DNA from: Streptomyces sp. cf386
Lineage (GTDB): Bacteria > Actinomycetota > Actinomycetes > Streptomycetales > Streptomycetaceae
Direction of reading: 5' to 3'
Assembly: GCF_900103585.1 (NCBI RefSeq)
Contig: NZ_FNHV01000017.1
Coordinates: 1-64,000 of the forward strand
DNA length: 64,000 nucleotides
Part shown: in pieces, positions 42,728-51,228 of the stretch
Layout of the letters: each line of letters starts with the position of its first letter
Position numbering within the stretch: position 1 is the first letter of the stretch
Notes under the pieces: generated by a model
Seen by the model: only the letters and a program-made list of their open reading frames with translations
Told to the model about the DNA's origin: nothing
Databases searched by the model: none
Position numbers and translations under genes: made by a program

Positions 42728-43950
42728 ACCGACGAGGATGCCCCAGTGCGACTCCCGTCCGCCCCCGGATTTCGCCGCCGGGCCGGACCGCCCGCCACGC
42801 CCGCCATGCCCGCCACGCCCGCCACCATCAGAGACAGCGCGACCGACACGGCACTCACCCACAGCGGCGACCGGTACCCGAGCCCAACCCCGATGGCCGT
42901 ACCGCCGAGCCAAGGCCCGAGCGCCGCGCCCACGTTGAACGCGGCGGTCGCGAAGCCACCGCTCAGCGTGGGCGCGCCGGGAGCCGCGTACAGCACCTGC
43001 GAGATGAGCGTGGACCCGACACCGAAGGACAGCGCCCCCTGCACGAAGACGAGCCCGAGCGCCACGGCCGGGGTGCCCGCGCCGAGCGCGAGGGCACCCC
43101 ACCCGAGGCACAGCGCGCCGCCGCCCACGCCCAGCACCACCCCGGGCCGCCGATCGGCGAACCGCCCCGCGACACCGACCCCCACGAAGGACCCGGCACC
43201 GAACAGCGCCAGCACTACGGGCACCCACCCGCTGCCCAGCCCCGTCACCTCCGTGACCAGGGGCGCGAGATAGGTGAACGTACAGAAGGTCGCGCCGTTC
43301 ACGAGGATGCCGAGGAGCAGCGTGACTTGGAGTCGAGGGCTGCGCAGGGCCCGCAGTTCGCTCCGCAGAGCGGGACGCCCGGAGTCGGTGGCGCCGCGGG
43401 GCACGGACCGCGCCACGGCCACCATGGCGGGCGCCGACACCAGGGCCACGGCCCAGAACGCGGAACGCCACCCCCAGAGTTGCCCGAGCAACGCCCCCGC
43501 CGGCACGCCGACGACGCAGGCGAGCGTGACCCCGCCCAGCAACGTGGACGTCGCCCGCCCCTTGGCCCGCGGCTCGACCATGTCGACGGCGGCCACGAGG
43601 GCGACGGCCAGGAACCCGGCGTTGGCGAGCGCTCCGACCACCCGAGTGGCCAGCAGCACCCCGAAGCTGTCGGTGACCGCCCCGACGACATGCACACAGA
43701 GAAAGGCGACGAGAAAGCCCAGCAGCGCACCCCGCCGGGACCAGCGCCGCCCGAGCACGGCCATCAAGGGCGCCCCGACGACCATCCCCACCGCGAAGGC
43801 GGAGGTCAGAGCCCCCGCCATCGGCACGGAGACCCTGAGATCCCCGGCGATGTCGGGCACCAGCCCGGCCAGCATGAACTCGGACGTCCCCTGCGCGAAC
43901 ACGGCGACGCCCAGCAGAAAAAGAGCAAACGGCACGAAGAAACCCCGCAA
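42724..43950 (-). CDS. MFS exporter, chloramphenicol-resistance-like (Cmx/CmlR type)
   Basis: 408 residues, 12 membrane segments. The start LFLLGVAVFAQGTSEFMLAG and the following DVRVSVPMAGALTS-type and SAFAVGMVVGAPLMA motifs are those of the Cmx/CmlR/CmrA chloramphenicol efflux group (family recall). Motif-C-like VVGVPAGALLGQLWGWRSAF is in TM5. It overlaps the small interrupted gene downstream by ATGA. A 298-bp leader with repeated GGTGATGACG elements precedes it, where known relatives sometimes carry regulatory leader peptides. Whether chloramphenicol is the real substrate is unproven. Confidence 0.87.
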   Translation of the reverse strand: MRGFFVPFALFLLGVAVFAQGTSEFMLAGLVPDIAGDLRVSVPMAGALTSAFAVGMVVGAPLMAVLGRRWSRRGALLGFLVAFLCVHVVGAVTDSFGVLLATRVVGALANAGFLAVALVAAVDMVEPRAKGRATSTLLGGVTLACVVGVPAGALLGQLWGWRSAFWAVALVSAPAMVAVARSVPRGATDSGRPALRSELRALRSPRLQVTLLLGILVNGATFCTFTYLAPLVTEVTGLGSGWVPVVLALFGAGSFVGVGVAGRFADRRPGVVLGVGGGALCLGWGALALGAGTPAVALGLVFVQGALSFGVGSTLISQVLYAAPGAPTLSGGFATAAFNVGAALGPWLGGTAIGVGLGYRSPLWVSAVSVALSLMVAGVAGMAGVAGGPARRRNPGADGSRTGASSSV

Positions 43951-44248
43951 CCCGAAGTCGAAGTCGAAAACGGCACGACGAACGGCCGTCCGGCAGCGGT
44001 GATGACGCCAGCGGTGATGACGACGGGCAGGCCCGTCAGTCCGACATCACGAACAGCCACCGGAGAGCCGGTGGCCGGAGTCTGGAGGCTTCGGGGCTGG
44101 ACACGGGGGCAGGCTAACGGGCCCGGCGAGAGCGGTTCCACCCCTTTCTGATCAGGGCACGGTTCCCGATTCGGGGCACGGTTCCCCATCGGGACGCACG
44201 AACCGCTATAGGCCAGGTTCTGACCTATATGGCACCTACGGTGTCCCC
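43951..44248. other. 298-bp divergent gap between MFS and YdeI-like genes
   Basis: It contains two copies of CAGCGGTGATGACG (43994-44007 and 44009-44022), two copies of GGCACGGTTCCC (from about 44176 and just before 44160), and the inverted repeat at 44207-44229. No convincing gene. A minus-strand frame overlapping the MFS start (GTG near 44061) could be a leader peptide but is unsupported. Confidence 0.45.
44207..44229. promoter_or_regulatory. Inverted repeat 20 bp before YdeI-like gene
   Basis: TATAGGCCAG (44207-44216) and CTGACCTATA (44220-44229) are inverted repeats with one mismatch and a 3-nt centre. AT-rich ends and closeness to the start at 44249 suit an operator or a -10 region covered by a repressor. 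The regulator is unknown. Confidence 0.45.
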
Positions 44249-44821
44249 ATGACCCCCTCGGACGGCACAGCCCCCCTCGCCTTCGATTCCGCCCCCGCCC
44301 TCGACACCTGGCTGACCACCCACCCCGCCCCCGACCACTCCGATCTCTGGATCAAGGTCGCCAAAAAGGGTTCCGGCATCCCGTCCGTCACCGCCGCCGA
44401 GGTCAACGACGTGGCCCTCTGTCACGGCTGGATCACCGGCCAGCGCAAGGGCCTGGACGCCGGGTACTTCCTGCAGAGGATCACCCCGCGACGGCCGGGC
44501 AGCCTGTGGTCGATGGTCAATGTGCGGCGCGTCGAGGAGCTGGCGGACGCCGGGCGGATGCGGCCCGCCGGGCTCGCGGAGGTGGATGCCGCGAAGGCGG
44601 ACGGGCGGTGGGCGGCGGCGTACGAGTCGCAGCGCAACGCATCGGTCCCGGACGAGCTGACCGCGGCGCTGGAGGAGGATCCCGAGGCCAGGGCGGCCTT
44701 CGAGGAGCTGGGCAGGACCGAGCGGTACCAGATCATGCTCGGCCTCCTGCGCGCCCGGACCCCGCGCAGCCGGACGGCCCAAGTCGCCGCGATCCTCCGG
44801 GAATTGACGAAGCGCCGGTGA
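44249..44821 (+). CDS. YdeI/OmpD-associated family protein
   Basis: 190 residues of the YdeI-like family (DUF1905/OmdA-related), seen by APALDTWLTTHPAPDHSDLW, then WIKVAKKGSGIPSVTAAEV, ALCHGWITGQRKGLDAGYFL, and the C-terminal YQIMLGLLRARTPRSRTAQV helix. Some family members are linked to peptide or bacteriocin tolerance; the biochemical role is unknown. ATG 44249 has no strong ribosome site. Its stop lies inside a terminator hairpin. Confidence 0.85.
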   Translation: MTPSDGTAPLAFDSAPALDTWLTTHPAPDHSDLWIKVAKKGSGIPSVTAAEVNDVALCHGWITGQRKGLDAGYFLQRITPRRPGSLWSMVNVRRVEELADAGRMRPAGLAEVDAAKADGRWAAAYESQRNASVPDELTAALEEDPEARAAFEELGRTERYQIMLGLLRARTPRSRTAQVAAILRELTKRR

Positions 44822-44840
44822 GCGGAAGACTCACCGGCGC
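44812..44840. terminator. Terminator between YdeI-like and YceI-like genes
   Basis: GCGCCGGTGAG (44812-44822) pairs perfectly with CTCACCGGCGC (44830-44840) over 7 nt. It includes the TGA of the YdeI-like gene and faces the convergent YceI-like gene. Confidence 0.75.
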
Positions 44841-44893
44841 CGTCGTGGAAGGGGCGCGGACCGCCCCCTCGTGGCGTGCAGGGGTGCGCAGCG

Positions 44894-45448
44894 TCACGCG
44901 TTCCGGATCGCCGAGATGTCGAAGTTCAGCTTGATCTTGTCCGAGATCAGGACCCCACCCGTCTCCAGCGCGGCGTTCCACGTCAGGCCCCACTCCGAGC
45001 GCAGGATCTGCGCCTTGCCCTCGAAGCCGACGCGCTCGTTGCCGAACGGGTCCTTCGCGGCGCCGTTGAACTCCAGGTCGATGGTGATCGGCTTGGTGGT
45101 GCCGAGGATCGTCAGATCACCGGTGATGCGGTAGTCGTCGTCGCCGACGGCCTCGGCCGCGGTCGAGCGGAACGTCATCGTCGGGAACTCCTCGATCTTG
45201 AAGAAGTCCGCGCTCTTGAGGTGGCCGTCGCGGTCGGCGGAGCCGGTGTCGATGCTGTCCATCTTGACGTCGAGGGACGCCGTGGACGCGGACGGGTCGG
45301 TGCCGTCCAGGTGCAGCGAGCCGCTGAAGTCGAGGAACTTGCCCTTGACGTTGGTGACCATGGCGTGCCGGACGGTGAAGCCGATGGTGGAGTGGGCCGT
45401 GTCGATCGTGTAGTCGCCGGTCAGCGCGGAAAGGTCGGTGTTCGTCAT
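44894..45448 (-). CDS. YceI-family lipid/isoprenoid-binding protein
   Basis: 184 residues without signal peptide. The YceI lipocalin-like barrel is clear: GDYTIDTAHSTIGFTVRHAM, VKGKFLDFSGSLHLDG, IDTGSADRDGHLKSADFF, FPTMTFRSTAAE, LTILGTTKPITIDLEFNG. YceI proteins bind polyisoprenoids or other amphiphiles and often respond to stress. ATG 45448 follows GAAGGAG. A long inverted repeat flanks the promoter (45474-45533), pointing to tight control, perhaps by a MarR-type regulator encoded elsewhere. Confidence 0.92.
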   Translation of the reverse strand: MTNTDLSALTGDYTIDTAHSTIGFTVRHAMVTNVKGKFLDFSGSLHLDGTDPSASTASLDVKMDSIDTGSADRDGHLKSADFFKIEEFPTMTFRSTAAEAVGDDDYRITGDLTILGTTKPITIDLEFNGAAKDPFGNERVGFEGKAQILRSEWGLTWNAALETGGVLISDKIKLNFDISAIRNA

Positions 45449-45473
45449 GACGTGCTCCTTCGGAAGGCCTGAA

Positions 45474-45533
45474 GTTGAATCTTGAACTACATCAACGCAG
45501 CCGACCGTAGACCTATTCCGTTCGAGATTCAAC
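45474..45533. promoter_or_regulatory. Separated inverted repeat over the YceI promoter
   Basis: GTTGAATCTTGAAC (45474-45487) and GTTCGAGATTCAAC (45520-45533) are inverted repeats matching at 13 of 14 bases, 32 nt apart. Each arm is itself TTGAAnnTTGAA-like. Two operator copies flanking a promoter would fit a looping or paired-dimer repressor. Confidence 0.55.
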
Positions 45534-45584
45534 ATCATCCGCAAAGTGTTGGCGTGACTACGCTGAGGTGGTAGATGCCCGAGC

Positions 45585-47942
45585 ATGACCTCTCAGCGCA
45601 CAGGGCCCACAAGACCCACCCGCCGAGCCGTCCTCCTCGCGGCGGCGTTCCTGGCCACCACCGCTACCGCCACCCCTGCCGCCTCGGCAGCCCGCGCCGC
45701 CCCGGCCGATGCCTACGACACCCTCCGCCACCGCTGGCTCGACATCGCCCTCGGCGCCGGCTACGACCCGACGGCACAGCCGTACGCCGCCCGCCTCGCC
45801 GAAACCGGCACCCTCGCCCGCGGCTTCCGGGCCACGATGGCCCCCACCCCCACCTCGCTCTGGCCCGGCCACCCCTACGACCCACCCGCCGGCGTCACCC
45901 AGAGCTACGGCCGCCTGTGGACCATGACCCAGGCCTACGTCCAGCCCGGCACCGGCTCCACCGCCGACCCGTCCCTCCTCGCCGACGTCCTGCGCGGCCT
46001 CGACCACCTCTCCGCCACCGTCTACAACCCCTCCACCACCCGCTACGGCAACTGGTGGGAATGGCAGATCGGCAGCCCCCGCCTGCTGATGGACATCACG
46101 GCCGCCCTCTACGACCACCTCGCCGACGCCCAGCGCGCAGCGGCCTGCGCGGCCGTCGACCACTTCATCCCGGACGCCATGCTCACCGACTACTCCGGCA
46201 CCTCCACCGGCGCCAACCGCGTCGACCTGTGCCGCAGCGTCGCCCTGCGCGGCATCCTCGGCCGCGCCCCGGCGAAGATAGCGCTCGCCCGTGACGCGCT
46301 CTCGCCGGTCTTCCCGTACGTCACGAAGGGCGACGGCCTCTATGCCGACGGCTCCTTCGTCCAGCACACCTGGGTCGCCTACTCCGGCACCTACGGCCAG
46401 GTCCTCCTGGACGGCCTCGGCCGTCTCTTCGCCCTGCTCGCCGGATCCGAGTGGGAGGTGACCGACCCGAACCGGCAGATCGTCCTCGACAGCGTCGAGC
46501 GTGCCTACGCGCCCCTCATTCACGACGGGTTGATGATGGACAGCGTCAACGGCCGTGCCATCAGCCGGGGTTACCTCAAGAGCGACGACCGACACGTAAT
46601 GCGCAGCGACCACTACCACGGGCAGGGGATCATCGCCGCGATCGCACTCCTCGCGGGCGGCGCGAGCGCCGCGGAACGGGAGCGCTGGTACGGCCGTATC
46701 AAGGGATGGATCGAACGGGACACCGTCACACCGATCTTGACGGCCCGCCAGTTCGACGTCGCCGACCTCGCCCGACTGCACACCGTCGCCGCGTCACCGG
46801 TCGCCGCCGCCCCCGAACCCATCGGCCACCACCTCTTCGCCGCGATGGACCGGGCGGTGCACCGTCGCCCGCGCTTCGTCGCGAACATCGCCATGGCGAG
46901 CGACCGCATCGCCCACTACGAGTGCGGCAACGGCGAGAACCCGCGCGGCTGGCACACCGGCGCCGGGATGCTCTCCTGGTGGGCGGAGGGGCAGGGGGGC
47001 CGACCCGATCAGTACACAGACTGGCACTGGCCCACCGTCGACTGGTACCGGCTCCCCGGTACGACCGTCTCCACGCTCCGCCTCCCCGACAAGGCCGGCG
47101 GCGAATGGGGCGAGCCCAAGCCCGATGTGCGGTGGGTCGGCGGCACCACCGACGGCGAGTACGCGGCGATCGGGCAGCACCTGAAAGGGCTGGGGTCGAC
47201 GCTCCAGGCCCGTAAGTCGTGGTTCTGCGTCGACGACACCGTGATCTGCCTCGGCAGCGGGATCACCTGCGCCGACGGCGCCCCCGTCGAGACCGTCGTC
47301 GACAACCGCAACCTGGGGGAGGGCGGCGACCAGGCATTCCTCCGCGGCCCCGGCTGGGCGCACCTGGCGGGCCACGGCGGCTGGGTGGTGCCGTACGGCG
47401 AGCTGCGCACCCTGCGCGAGGACCGCACCGGCGCCTGGTCCGACATCAACACCACCAGTACGACGGAGCGCCGCACCCGCCGCTGGCAGACCCTCTGGCT
47501 CGACCACGGCACGGACCCCACGGACGCGACCTACGTCTACCTGCTCATGCCCGGCGCCGGCCGGCACGAGGTGGCGGCACGGGCCGCCCAGGGTGCCCAC
47601 TGGCTGTCGGTCCTCGCCAACGACCGGGCATGTCAGGCGGTCGGCGTCCCCGTCCTGGGGCTGACGGCCGCCAACTTCTGGCAACAGGGCACGGCGGGCC
47701 CGCTCACCGCCTCCGCCGGGGCGAGTGTGCTGCTCCGGCGCAGGGGGCGTACCGCTACCCTCTGCGTGAGCGAGCCGCCGCGCACCGGCGAGCCGCTGGA
47801 GATCATCTGGGACCGTCCGGTAGGACGGGTCCTGCACGCGGACGACTCGGTCGAGGTCCTCTCCTCCGGCCGCCGACTGAGGGTCCGTGTCACTCCGGGG
47901 ATGGTATGTGCGAGCCACCGTTGTGAGGTGGCTCTCAGGTGA
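45585..47942 (+). CDS. Secreted polysaccharide lyase family 8 (hyaluronate/chondroitin/xanthan-lyase-like)
   Basis: 785 residues. A Tat-like signal (RPTRRAVLLAAAFLATTATA) precedes an alpha/alpha-toroid catalytic domain with NWWEWQIGSPRLLMDI, catalytic Asn in YSGTSTGANRVDLCRSVALR, catalytic His/Tyr in DGSFVQHTWVAYSGTYGQVL, and NGRAISR. Beta-sandwich domains follow (GNGENPRGWHTGAGMLSWWA, DNRNLGEGG). PL8 enzymes split uronate-containing polymers by beta-elimination; hyaluronate is the commonest Streptomyces substrate. The start is at ATG 45585 with GAGGTGGTAG further upstream. No transporter for the products is adjacent. Confidence 0.92.
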   Translation: MTSQRTGPTRPTRRAVLLAAAFLATTATATPAASAARAAPADAYDTLRHRWLDIALGAGYDPTAQPYAARLAETGTLARGFRATMAPTPTSLWPGHPYDPPAGVTQSYGRLWTMTQAYVQPGTGSTADPSLLADVLRGLDHLSATVYNPSTTRYGNWWEWQIGSPRLLMDITAALYDHLADAQRAAACAAVDHFIPDAMLTDYSGTSTGANRVDLCRSVALRGILGRAPAKIALARDALSPVFPYVTKGDGLYADGSFVQHTWVAYSGTYGQVLLDGLGRLFALLAGSEWEVTDPNRQIVLDSVERAYAPLIHDGLMMDSVNGRAISRGYLKSDDRHVMRSDHYHGQGIIAAIALLAGGASAAERERWYGRIKGWIERDTVTPILTARQFDVADLARLHTVAASPVAAAPEPIGHHLFAAMDRAVHRRPRFVANIAMASDRIAHYECGNGENPRGWHTGAGMLSWWAEGQGGRPDQYTDWHWPTVDWYRLPGTTVSTLRLPDKAGGEWGEPKPDVRWVGGTTDGEYAAIGQHLKGLGSTLQARKSWFCVDDTVICLGSGITCADGAPVETVVDNRNLGEGGDQAFLRGPGWAHLAGHGGWVVPYGELRTLREDRTGAWSDINTTSTTERRTRRWQTLWLDHGTDPTDATYVYLLMPGAGRHEVAARAAQGAHWLSVLANDRACQAVGVPVLGLTAANFWQQGTAGPLTASAGASVLLRRRGRTATLCVSEPPRTGEPLEIIWDRPVGRVLHADDSVEVLSSGRRLRVRVTPGMVCASHRCEVALR

Positions 47943-48096
47943 CGGCTTTGTACGACCCCAACAACGCGGACGCCCTCTGAGCAGTCGGAAAGGCTGCACG
48001 CCGCCATGGTTCTGTTCAGGGGTACCAGGAAATGGGTCCGGAGACTGTACGGAGTCAACGGCTCGCTTTCCTTGGTGTCCTTCGTAAGGTCGCTAC

Positions 48097-49680
48097 ATGA
48101 CCGTTTTGGAAGAGGCACCGGGTGAGCCGATCGACGCCCGCGGGCGGACCGCCGAGCTGCACGAGATCCGTGCGCAGGCGCTGGCCGGCCCGAGCGAGAA
48201 GGCGACCGCGGCGCAGCACGCCAAGGGCAAGCTGACCGCCCGGGAGCGGATCGAGCTGCTCGTGGACCCGGGTTCCTTCCGGGAGGTCGAGCAGCTGCGC
48301 CGGCACCGGGCGGTCGGGTTCGGCCTGGAGGCCAAGAAGCCGTACACCGACGGTGTCATCACCGGCTGGGGCACGGTGGAGGGCCGCACGGTCTTCGTTT
48401 ACGCGCACGACTTCCGGATCTTCGGCGGCGCGCTGGGCGAGGCCCACGCCACGAAGATCCACAAGATCATGGACATGGCCATCGCGGCGGGTGCGCCGCT
48501 GGTCTCCCTGAACGACGGCGCGGGCGCCCGTATCCAGGAGGGCGTCTCGGCCCTCGCCGGCTACGGCGGCATCTTCCAGCGCAACACCAAGGCGAGCGGG
48601 GTGATCCCGCAGATCAGCGTGATGCTGGGCCCGTGCGCGGGTGGCGCGGCCTACTCGCCCGCCCTGACGGACTTCGTCTTCATGGTCCGCGAGACCTCGC
48701 AGATGTTCATCACCGGCCCGGACGTGGTCAAGGCGGTGACGGGCGAGGAGATCACCCAGAACGGCCTGGGCGGCGCCGACGTGCACGCCGAGACCTCCGG
48801 CGTCTGCCACTTCGCGTACGACGACGAGGAGACGTGCATCGCCGAGGTGCGCTACCTGCTCTCGATGCTGCCCCAGAACAACCGTGAGAACCCGCCCCGG
48901 GTGGAGTCCACGGACGCGCCGGACCGCCGCAGCGAGGTGCTGCTGGACCTGGTCCCGGCCGACGGCAACCGGCCGTACGACATGGCCAAGGTCATCGAGG
49001 AGATCGTCGACGACGGCGAGTACCTGGAGGTCCACGAGCGCTGGGCGCGGAACATCATCTGCGCGCTGGCCCGCGTGGACGGCCAGGTGGTGGGCATCGT
49101 GGCCAACCAGCCGCAGTCCCTCGCGGGCGTCCTGGACATCGAGGCGTCGGAAAAAGCTGCGCGCTTTGTTCAGATGTGTGACGCTTTCAATATCCCGATC
49201 GTCACCTTCCTGGACGTCCCCGGGTTCCTCCCGGGCGTCGACCAGGAGCACGGCGGAATCATCCGGCACGGAGCGAAGCTCCTCTACGCCTACTGCAACG
49301 CGACGGTTCCCCGGATCTCCCTGATCCTGCGCAAGGCCTACGGAGGTGCCTACATCGTCATGGACAGCCAGTCCATCGGCGCCGACCTCACCTACGCCTG
49401 GCCGACGAACGAGATCGCCGTGATGGGCGCGGAGGGTGCGGCCAACGTCATCTTCCGCCGTCAGATCGCCGAGGCCGAGGACCCCGAGGCCATGCGGGCC
49501 CGCATGGTCAAGGAGTACAAGTCCGAACTCATGCACCCGTACTACGCGGCCGAGCGTGGCCTCGTCGACGACGTGATCGACCCCGCGGAGACCCGCGAGG
49601 TGCTCGTGAAGTCCCTGGCGATGCTGCACACCAAGCACGCCGACCTGCCGTCCCGCAAGCACGGCAACCCCCCGCAGTAA
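48097..49680 (+). CDS. accB: Acyl-CoA carboxylase beta (carboxyltransferase) subunit
   Basis: Moves CO2 from carboxybiotin to acetyl- or propionyl-CoA to give malonyl- or methylmalonyl-CoA, for fatty acids and polyketides. The 527 residues contain the two carboxyltransferase halves: VYAHDFRIFGGALGEAHATK, LNDGAGARIQEGVSALAGYG, GPCAGGAAYSPALTDFVFMV, then VVGIVANQPQSLAGVLDIEA, PGFLPGVDQEHGGIIRHGAK and GGAYIVMDSQSIGADLTYAW. ATG 48097 follows AAGG. The epsilon subunit gene is 57 bp downstream. The biotin-carrying alpha subunit is encoded elsewhere, as usual in streptomycetes. Confidence 0.96.
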   Translation: MTVLEEAPGEPIDARGRTAELHEIRAQALAGPSEKATAAQHAKGKLTARERIELLVDPGSFREVEQLRRHRAVGFGLEAKKPYTDGVITGWGTVEGRTVFVYAHDFRIFGGALGEAHATKIHKIMDMAIAAGAPLVSLNDGAGARIQEGVSALAGYGGIFQRNTKASGVIPQISVMLGPCAGGAAYSPALTDFVFMVRETSQMFITGPDVVKAVTGEEITQNGLGGADVHAETSGVCHFAYDDEETCIAEVRYLLSMLPQNNRENPPRVESTDAPDRRSEVLLDLVPADGNRPYDMAKVIEEIVDDGEYLEVHERWARNIICALARVDGQVVGIVANQPQSLAGVLDIEASEKAARFVQMCDAFNIPIVTFLDVPGFLPGVDQEHGGIIRHGAKLLYAYCNATVPRISLILRKAYGGAYIVMDSQSIGADLTYAWPTNEIAVMGAEGAANVIFRRQIAEAEDPEAMRARMVKEYKSELMHPYYAAERGLVDDVIDPAETREVLVKSLAMLHTKHADLPSRKHGNPPQ

Positions 49681-49737
49681 CCCAGCGGATCCTTCGCGGT
49701 ACCCCCGCGGAAACCTCTCTCACGGAGACTGTGACCT

Positions 49738-49932
49738 ATGAACTCCCCTGACATTCGCGTCGAGAAGGGCCACGCCGAGCCCGAGGAAGTCGCGGCCATC
49801 ACGGCGATCCTGCTCGCGCGTGCCGCCGCCCAGCCGACCGACGCCGCCCCGGCTCACCGGGGTCGCGCGAAGGCCGGCTGGCGCCGCCTGGAGCGCGAGC
49901 CGGGGTTCCGGGCGCCGCACAGCTGGCGCTGA
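49738..49932 (+). CDS. accE: Acyl-CoA carboxylase epsilon subunit
   Basis: 64 residues. Actinobacterial AccE/PccE proteins are short helices that strengthen alpha-beta assembly and raise activity. Here IRVEKGHAEPEEVAAITAIL gives the conserved N-terminal helix, and the C-terminal WRRLEREPGFRAPHSWR is the typical aromatic/basic end. ATG 49738 follows GGAG (CACGGAGACTGTGACCT). It is in one operon with accB and is closed by a 15-bp terminator. Confidence 0.93.
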   Translation: MNSPDIRVEKGHAEPEEVAAITAILLARAAAQPTDAAPAHRGRAKAGWRRLEREPGFRAPHSWR

Positions 49933-49948
49933 AGGCCGTACGACGCGC

Positions 49949-49981
49949 AAGGGCCCGCCTCCCAGGGGGAGGCGGGCCCTT
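49949..49981. terminator. Very strong terminator after accE
   Basis: A perfect 15-bp stem, AAGGGCCCGCCTCCC (49949-49963) with GGGAGGCGGGCCCTT (49967-49981), has a 3-nt loop. It lies between convergent accE and the secreted-protein gene. Confidence 0.85.
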
Positions 49982-50017
49982 CGCTTGTCTCAGTTGGTCC
50001 TCAGCCGGCTACGGCGT

Positions 50018-50458
50018 CTAGGCCGTGGTCCACTTCTCCGGCCCACAGGTCTGGTGGGTGCCCTCGACGATGCACAGGCGGACGGCGAGGTACGTCCCCT
50101 CCGCCATGTTGTCCGTGATGTTCGGAGTGCAGTAGCCGGCGCTGTGTCCCCGCGTCGAAGCCATGACCTTCCAGGTCGAGGAGCCGTTGAACTTCCGGCT
50201 GACCTCCATGCCCTTGCCGTCGGCGTAGTTGTCGCAGGCCTGGAAGGAATCGCCCGACGCACTGCCGACGGGGTCGGCCCTGAAGTATCCCGACCCGCGC
50301 AGGTCACCGTCGCGGATGAGATTCATGTACACGTCGTCTCCAAGCCAGTCCGACCTCCACTCGTCGGCTGCGAAGGCCGGGCTGTTGGTGGCCAGCACCA
50401 GACCGAACGAAGCGAAGACGGACAACATCGCGGCCGCCGGTGCGCACGTTCTTCTCAC
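50018..50458 (-). CDS. Small secreted protein of unknown function
   Basis: 146 residues with a Sec signal (MLSVFASFGLVLATNSPAFA). The mature part of about 110 residues contains four cysteines (QACDNY, GYCTPN, RLCIVEGTHQTC), enough for two disulfides, and tryptophans (EWRSDWLGDDVYMNLIRDG, KWTTA), like a small beta-sandwich. No family recognised. GTG 50458 follows GGAGGGG at about 6 nt. The gene stands alone between accE and conservon 2. Confidence 0.75.
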   Translation of the reverse strand: MRRTCAPAAAMLSVFASFGLVLATNSPAFAADEWRSDWLGDDVYMNLIRDGDLRGSGYFRADPVGSASGDSFQACDNYADGKGMEVSRKFNGSSTWKVMASTRGHSAGYCTPNITDNMAEGTYLAVRLCIVEGTHQTCGPEKWTTA

Positions 50459-50599
50459 GTGATCCCCTCCTGGGCGAGCACCCTGCCCCCCGGCCGTGGC
50501 CCCAACGCTCGTGCCATGAACGGCCGCTGACGAGCCGTAACCATATAAGTGAATGATCTTCTTGGCTAGAGATCGAGGGGCCGCTGAAGACCGGGCAAG

Positions 50600-50634
50600 A
50601 CGAGGGGCCCCTCCCGATGGGAGGGGCCCCTCGT
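50600..50634 (-). terminator. Terminator after conservon 2
   Basis: ACGAGGGGCCCCTCCC (50600-50615) pairs perfectly over 16 bp with GGGAGGGGCCCCTCGT (50619-50634); loop GAT. It is 13 bp beyond the cvnD2 stop. Confidence 0.85.
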
Positions 50635-50646
50635 GCTGGGGTTCAC

Positions 50647-51228
50647 TCAGCGAAGCCGTGCCATCAGCGCGTGCTCGACCAGCGTGATCAGCGCCGACTT
50701 GGCGTCCGCGCGGTGGCGGGCGTCGGTCGTGATGATCGGGGTGTCGGGACCGATCTGCAGGGCCTCGCGCACCTCGTCCGGGTTGTACGGCTGGTTGCCG
50801 TCGAAGCCGTTGAGGGCGATCACGAAGGGGAGACCCGAGTTCTCGAAGTAGTCGACCGCGGGGAAGCAGTCGGCGAGGCGGCGGGTGTCCACCAGGACGA
50901 TCGCGCCGATGGCGCCGCGGACCAGGTCGTCCCACATGAACCAGAAGCGGTCCTGGCCGGGGGTGCCGAACAGGTACAGGATCAGGTCCTGGTCCAGGGT
51001 GATACGGCCGAAGTCCATCGCCACCGTGGTGGTGGTCTTGTCCCCGGTGTGGGTGAGGTCGTCGATGCCCGCCGAAGCGGATGTCATCACGGCCTCTGTG
51101 CGCAGCGGGTTGATCTCCGAGACGGCGCCGACGAACGTGGTCTTGCCCACGCCGAAGCCGCCCGCCACCACGATCTTCGCGGACGTGGTGGAGCGGGAAG
51201 GACCGCCGCTAGAGCTTGCGAAGTCCAC
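50647..51228 (-). CDS. cvnD2: Conservon GTPase CvnD
   Basis: A 193-residue small Ras/MglA-like GTPase of a conservon (heterotrimeric-G-protein-like signalling unit). P-loop VAGGFGVGKTTFVGAVSEIN, Walker B/G3 region LYLFGTPGQDRFWFMWDDLV with PGQ in place of DxxG, and G4-like IALNGFDG. ATG 51228 lies inside the end of cvnC2 (20-bp overlap), so translation is coupled. It is nearly identical in its core to the second CvnD at 55938. I number it 2 because the S. coelicolor conservon next to accE is cvn2 (recalled). Confidence 0.93.
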   Translation of the reverse strand: MDFASSSGGPSRSTTSAKIVVAGGFGVGKTTFVGAVSEINPLRTEAVMTSASAGIDDLTHTGDKTTTTVAMDFGRITLDQDLILYLFGTPGQDRFWFMWDDLVRGAIGAIVLVDTRRLADCFPAVDYFENSGLPFVIALNGFDGNQPYNPDEVREALQIGPDTPIITTDARHRADAKSALITLVEHALMARLR

